Notes under the pieces: generated by a model
What the model was told of the DNA's origin: nothing
Seen by the model: only the letters and a program-made list of their open reading frames with translations
Database searches by the model: none
From: Paenibacillus sp. HW567
GTDB lineage: Bacteria; Bacillota; Bacilli; Paenibacillales; Paenibacillaceae
Reading direction: 5' to 3'
Assembly (NCBI RefSeq): GCF_000374185.1
Contig: NZ_KB910518.1
Location: 1,420,546-1,484,545, forward strand
DNA length: 64,000 nucleotides
Position numbers and translations under genes: made by a program
Shown: positions 60,513 to 64,000 of the stretch, piece by piece
Position numbering within the stretch: the first letter of the stretch is position 1
Layout of the letters: each line of letters starts with the position of its first letter

Positions 60513-62258
60513 ATGAACATCTTTTTTCGTTATCTTAAGAAATACAGGGTGGCCGCGGCCGCCGCACTGGTGATGATGCTGATCGAACTGTCGGTGGAGC
60601 TGTCCCAGCCGCTTCTGATTTCCAAGATTATTGATGAAGGGATTAGGGGGAAGGACAATAGGATCGTCTGGCTGTGGGGTGTTGTGCTGATCATAAGCGC
60701 GGTGGTGGCGTTTGCCGCGGGTGTGCTCAGCTCTTTTTTTGCGTCACATGCCAGCCAGAGCTTTGCCCTTGATCTGCGCGGGCAGCTCTACGAGAAGGTC
60801 CAGTCCTTCACCTATACAGTGTTCAAACGCTTCCCTACTTCATCGTTGATTACGCGTCTTACGGCGGATGTGTCGCAGCTTCAGGATACGGTTTTTATGG
60901 GTCTGCGCTTTATGACGCGTGTCCCCCTCGTTGTAGCGGGAAGTGTCATTATGGCGCTGGTGGTGCATGTGAAGCTGGGTTTGCTGCTGACTGCGGCGCT
61001 CCCCGTGCTGATTCTGTTTCTGCTCTGGGTGATGAGAAGGGCTTCGGTGTTGTTCCGAAATGTGCAGATTCGGCTGGACGGAGTCAACAGCGTTATTCAG
61101 GAGAATCTAACCGGCATCCGGTTAATCCGCGTGTTTGTGCGTATGAGCCATGAGATTAGCCGGTTTGCCGCATTCAGCAGGGAATTGACGAAATCTACTG
61201 TAGCGGCGCTGCGTCTTACGGAAACCTCAGCCCCGCTCATCATGATGATTGTGAATGTGGATATTCTGCTGGTGCTGTGGTTAGGTCGAATCGAGATTAC
61301 CGCCGGGGAGGCGACGCTGGGACAAACGGTTGCTGTCATCAACTATTCTCTGCGGACGATTGGGGCGCTGTCGGCTCTCTCTTGGATTATGGCGACAATC
61401 TCCAGGGCACGGGCGTCATCGCAGCGGATTCAGGAGGTGATGTCGGCAGATGAACAGGACGCTAAAGCCGGCGCTGAGGATACTAGGGCCCAGTCGCTGC
61501 CAATCCGGGGCGAGGTAGAGTTCGAGCAGGTGGACTTCAAATATCCGGACAGTGAGATTGCCATTCTGGAGGGGATCTCTTTTGCGGTGCAGCCGGGACA
61601 GCGGGTGGCAATTATGGGGGCAACCGGCTCCGGCAAATCCTCACTGGTCGGGCTGATTCCCCGTCTGTATGAGCAGAATAGCGGAATCATCCGGATTGAC
61701 GGGATACCGAATACAGAGCTGGATGTCACGAAGCTGCGCAGAGCCATTGGTTATGTACCGCAGGAGGTGCTGCTCTTTAGCGGTTCAGTCCGGGATAATA
61801 TTGCCTGGGGCAATCCCCACGCTACGCAGGAGGAGATTGAACAGGCGGCTGCCGCCGCGCAAATCCATGATACGGTAAAAGAGTTCCCGCACGGCTACGA
61901 CACCATGCTGGGGCAGCGGGGAGTCAATCTCTCCGGCGGGCAGAAGCAGCGGCTGACGATAGCCAGGGCACTGGTAAGGAAGCCGGCGATTCTGATTCTG
62001 GATGACAGTACCAGCGCTTTGGATACTGTAACAGAGGGGCGTTTGCTTGCCGAACTGAAACAAATGTCCTGTACTACTGTGCTTATTACGCAAAAAATCA
62101 GTTCCACGGTGTCTGCCGACCTCATTCTGCTGTTGGATGAAGGCTGTTTGACTGCGCAGGGCACGCATGAGGAGCTGCTGACGAAATCTGCATTGTACCG
62201 GAAAATTTATGAATCTCAGACTGGAGAGGAGCTTCGGCATGTTGAGAGCTTTAATTGA
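60513..62258 (+). CDS. ABC exporter half-transporter with degenerate ATP site
   Basis: This 581-residue protein has six membrane helices (residues 1-320) and an ATPase domain with Walker A GATGSGKSS, Q-loop VPQEVLLF and signature NLSGGQKQR. Walker B is LILDDSTSALD, so the catalytic Glu is replaced by Asp, and the H-loop His is replaced (VLITQKIS). Such residues mark the non-catalytic half of heterodimeric exporters such as YheI/YheH or TM287/288. ATG 60513 is used, with GGGG 8 nt upstream. The partner overlaps its 3' end by 20 nt. Confidence 0.9.
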   Translation: MNIFFRYLKKYRVAAAAALVMMLIELSVELSQPLLISKIIDEGIRGKDNRIVWLWGVVLIISAVVAFAAGVLSSFFASHASQSFALDLRGQLYEKVQSFTYTVFKRFPTSSLITRLTADVSQLQDTVFMGLRFMTRVPLVVAGSVIMALVVHVKLGLLLTAALPVLILFLLWVMRRASVLFRNVQIRLDGVNSVIQENLTGIRLIRVFVRMSHEISRFAAFSRELTKSTVAALRLTETSAPLIMMIVNVDILLVLWLGRIEITAGEATLGQTVAVINYSLRTIGALSALSWIMATISRARASSQRIQEVMSADEQDAKAGAEDTRAQSLPIRGEVEFEQVDFKYPDSEIAILEGISFAVQPGQRVAIMGATGSGKSSLVGLIPRLYEQNSGIIRIDGIPNTELDVTKLRRAIGYVPQEVLLFSGSVRDNIAWGNPHATQEEIEQAAAAAQIHDTVKEFPHGYDTMLGQRGVNLSGGQKQRLTIARALVRKPAILILDDSTSALDTVTEGRLLAELKQMSCTTVLITQKISSTVSADLILLLDEGCLTAQGTHEELLTKSALYRKIYESQTGEELRHVESFN

Positions 62259-64000
62259 GCCTTTCCGCCATCCGAGGCTGGGCCTTGGGCATGGCGATGC
62301 CCGGAGCTTCGGTTCACCGGGAGGGCGCAAGCAGAGAGCAAAGGCCAAGAACTGGTCAGCCACAGTCCGCAATATCTGGAGCTATCTGGCGTTGCGCCAA
62401 GCCAAGCTTATGCTGGTGCTGGCTATGGTGCTGCTCAGCTCCGGCCTGGCCCTTCTGGGGCCATATCTGATTAGCAGAGCGGTGGATCATTATCTGGAGG
62501 GAGATGGGGGCAGAAGCTGGGCGGTATTTCTGGTTACGCTTGCCCTTGTCTATATACTGAACTCGCTGACCACCTGGCTGCAGAATATCTGGATGATCGA
62601 GATTGCGCAGGAGACGGTATACCGGATGCGCGCCGACCTGTTCGAACATCTGCACCGGCTGCCGATTTCTTTCTTCAACCGCAGGCAGCAGGGTGAGATC
62701 ATGAGCCGTCTCACCAATGATATTGAGAATATCAGCTCCACGCTGAACAATTCGGCCATTCAGATTTTCTCCAGTGTGCTGACGCTAGCGGGAACGGTAG
62801 GTGTGATGCTGTGGCTTAGCCCGCTGCTCACGCTGCTGACCTTCGTCGTAGTGCCACTGATGATTCTCGGCATGCGCTGGATTACGCGGCGGACAGGTCC
62901 GCTGTTCAAGGAACGGCAGCGGAATATGGGAGAGCTTAACGGATTCATTGAGGAGACGTTGTCCGGCCAGCGGATCATCAAGGCTTTTTCGCAGGAGGAG
63001 CATGTCATTGCCGGCTTCCATGAGCGCAACACACGCATCATGCTGTCGGGGTACTGGGCACAGGCGATTTCCGGATTCATTCCGAAGCTGATGAACGGCC
63101 TGAATAACCTGAGCTTTGCGATTGTCGCCGGAGTTGGCGGCCTGCTGGCCATTCGGGGCTTGGTTACAGTTGGTGTGATTATCGCATTTGTGGAATATAC
63201 GCGCCAGTTCACGCGTCCGCTGAATGATCTGGCGAATCAATGGAACACGCTGCTGTCGGCAATTGCGGGTGCGGAGCGGGTATTCGAGGTCCTGGAAGAA
63301 GAAGCGGAGTCGAAGGATGAGGGCGCTTCGGTATCGCTTGCGCATGTGGAGGGTGCGGTGAAGTTCTCCGGCGTATACTTTTCTTATGACGGCGAGACAG
63401 ACACGCTTGCGGATATCAGCTTTGAGGCGAAGCCGGGAGAAATGATCGCATTGGTTGGTCCTACCGGGGCTGGAAAAACTACGCTGATCGGCTTGCTGTC
63501 CCGCTTCTATGACCCGGATCAAGGAAGCATTACCCTGGATGGCAGAGACCTGTCCTCGATCCGCCGTGAGAGCCTCCGGAGCCACATGGCCTTTGTACTG
63601 CAGGATTCCTTCTTGTTCAAAGGAACGATTCGTGACAACATCCGATACGGCAGATTGGATGCCACGGACGCAGAGGTAGAGGAGGCGGCTAAGCTGGCGA
63701 ACGCCCACACTTTCATTATGAGGCTTAAGGGCGGATATGAGAGGCTGCTGTCTGCGGACGGCAGCGGAATCAGTCAGGGGCAGAAGCAGCTCTTGTCGAT
63801 TGCGCGGGCAATTCTCGCTAACCCATTTATGCTGATTCTGGATGAGGCGACGAGCAGTGTTGATACCGTGACTGAAATCAAGATTCAGGAAGGGCTGCAG
63901 GCGCTGATGAGGGGCCGGACCAGCTTCGTGATCGCCCATCGTCTGGGAACGATCCGCGCCGCCGACCGAATCCTGGTGCTTCAAGGCGGAAGCCTATTGC
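62239..64000 (+). CDS. ABC exporter partner half-transporter (3' end outside window)
   Basis: The frame opens at ATG 62239 (GAGGAG 8 nt upstream) and is open to base 64000, so 587 residues are visible. After a basic N-terminal extension come six membrane helices (about 55-340). The ATPase domain has Walker A GPTGAGKTT, signature GISQGQKQ, Walker B LILDEATSSVD and H-loop VIAHRLG. The canonical Glu and His make this the catalytic half of the pair. The substrate is unknown (drug or lipid exporters are typical). Confidence 0.92.
   Translation, partial: MLRALIEPFRHPRLGLGHGDARSFGSPGGRKQRAKAKNWSATVRNIWSYLALRQAKLMLVLAMVLLSSGLALLGPYLISRAVDHYLEGDGGRSWAVFLVTLALVYILNSLTTWLQNIWMIEIAQETVYRMRADLFEHLHRLPISFFNRRQQGEIMSRLTNDIENISSTLNNSAIQIFSSVLTLAGTVGVMLWLSPLLTLLTFVVVPLMILGMRWITRRTGPLFKERQRNMGELNGFIEETLSGQRIIKAFSQEEHVIAGFHERNTRIMLSGYWAQAISGFIPKLMNGLNNLSFAIVAGVGGLLAIRGLVTVGVIIAFVEYTRQFTRPLNDLANQWNTLLSAIAGAERVFEVLEEEAESKDEGASVSLAHVEGAVKFSGVYFSYDGETDTLADISFEAKPGEMIALVGPTGAGKTTLIGLLSRFYDPDQGSITLDGRDLSSIRRESLRSHMAFVLQDSFLFKGTIRDNIRYGRLDATDAEVEEAAKLANAHTFIMRLKGGYERLLSADGSGISQGQKQLLSIARAILANPFMLILDEATSSVDTVTEIKIQEGLQALMRGRTSFVIAHRLGTIRAADRILVLQGGSLL

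Noticed and set aside
62785..63984. 399-codon open frame on the minus strand
   Set aside because: It is antisense to the second ABC half-transporter, whose + strand frame has all ABC motifs. The antisense product is low in recognisable features and comes from GC-rich codon bias.

Overview
This window is chromosomal DNA from an endospore-forming Firmicute, almost certainly a Paenibacillus. Three things support this. The full spoIIIAA-AH operon, spoIVB, spo0A, splB and an sda-like gene are present. The order yqhQ-yqhR-papA-efp ... yqhV-spoIIIAA-AH-accBC-yqhY-nusB-folD-xseAB-ispA-dxs-tlyA-argR-recN-spoIVB-spo0A matches the Bacillus yqh/yqi region. The secreted proteins carry copper-amine-oxidase-like domains, as Paenibacillus proteins often do. 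There is no rRNA, tRNA or CRISPR array.

Layout. 1-14.3 kb: the end of a secreted protein gene, zur, yidD, a T-box-controlled metG, and a zinc uptake operon (znuA, znuC, znuB) with a Zur-like operator. An IS3-family element and a block of hairpin tandem repeats split the operon between znuC and znuB. Then come ccdA, splB, mntR, a secreted GHL10-type glycoside hydrolase and a patatin-like lipase. 14.3-18.1 kb: yqhQ, yqhR, papA and efp. 18.1-30.7 kb: an accessory block inserted between efp and yqhV. It holds a 1466-residue polymorphic toxin with a C-terminal nuclease tip, a YezG-type immunity gene, an IS256-family element with an 8-bp target duplication, intergenic repeats, a MITE-like element, a decayed fragment of a second toxin copy, an aspartate kinase, a secreted carboxylesterase and a YitT protein. 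30.7-53.3 kb: the conserved sporulation and housekeeping core. 53.3-64 kb: a TM2 protein, a FlxA-like coiled-coil protein, unknown secreted proteins, an sda-like gene, an unusual agr-type locus, dinB, tdk and a heterodimeric ABC exporter that runs off the window.

Two loci may be poorly described systems. The first is the toxin. Its N-terminus has an LQRTLGNRAV motif and its middle is amphipathic-helical, both of which I associate with cargo of extracellular contractile injection systems. Its nuclease and immunity protein are instead of the kind usually paired with LXG/type VII toxins. The second is the agr-type operon at 57.1-58.8 kb (membrane sensor, AgrB, a 39-residue AgrD-like peptide, LytTR protein). 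Its sensor has no kinase, its DNA-binding protein has no receiver domain, and its peptide has no cysteine.

Three repeat families are visible between genes: a 218-219 bp MITE-like element with terminal inverted repeats, an ACGGACC-containing family, and an AT-rich family built on a CGTACAATTAAA-type motif. All calls come from reading the sequence. No database search was run, so family assignments rest on recognised motifs and gene order.
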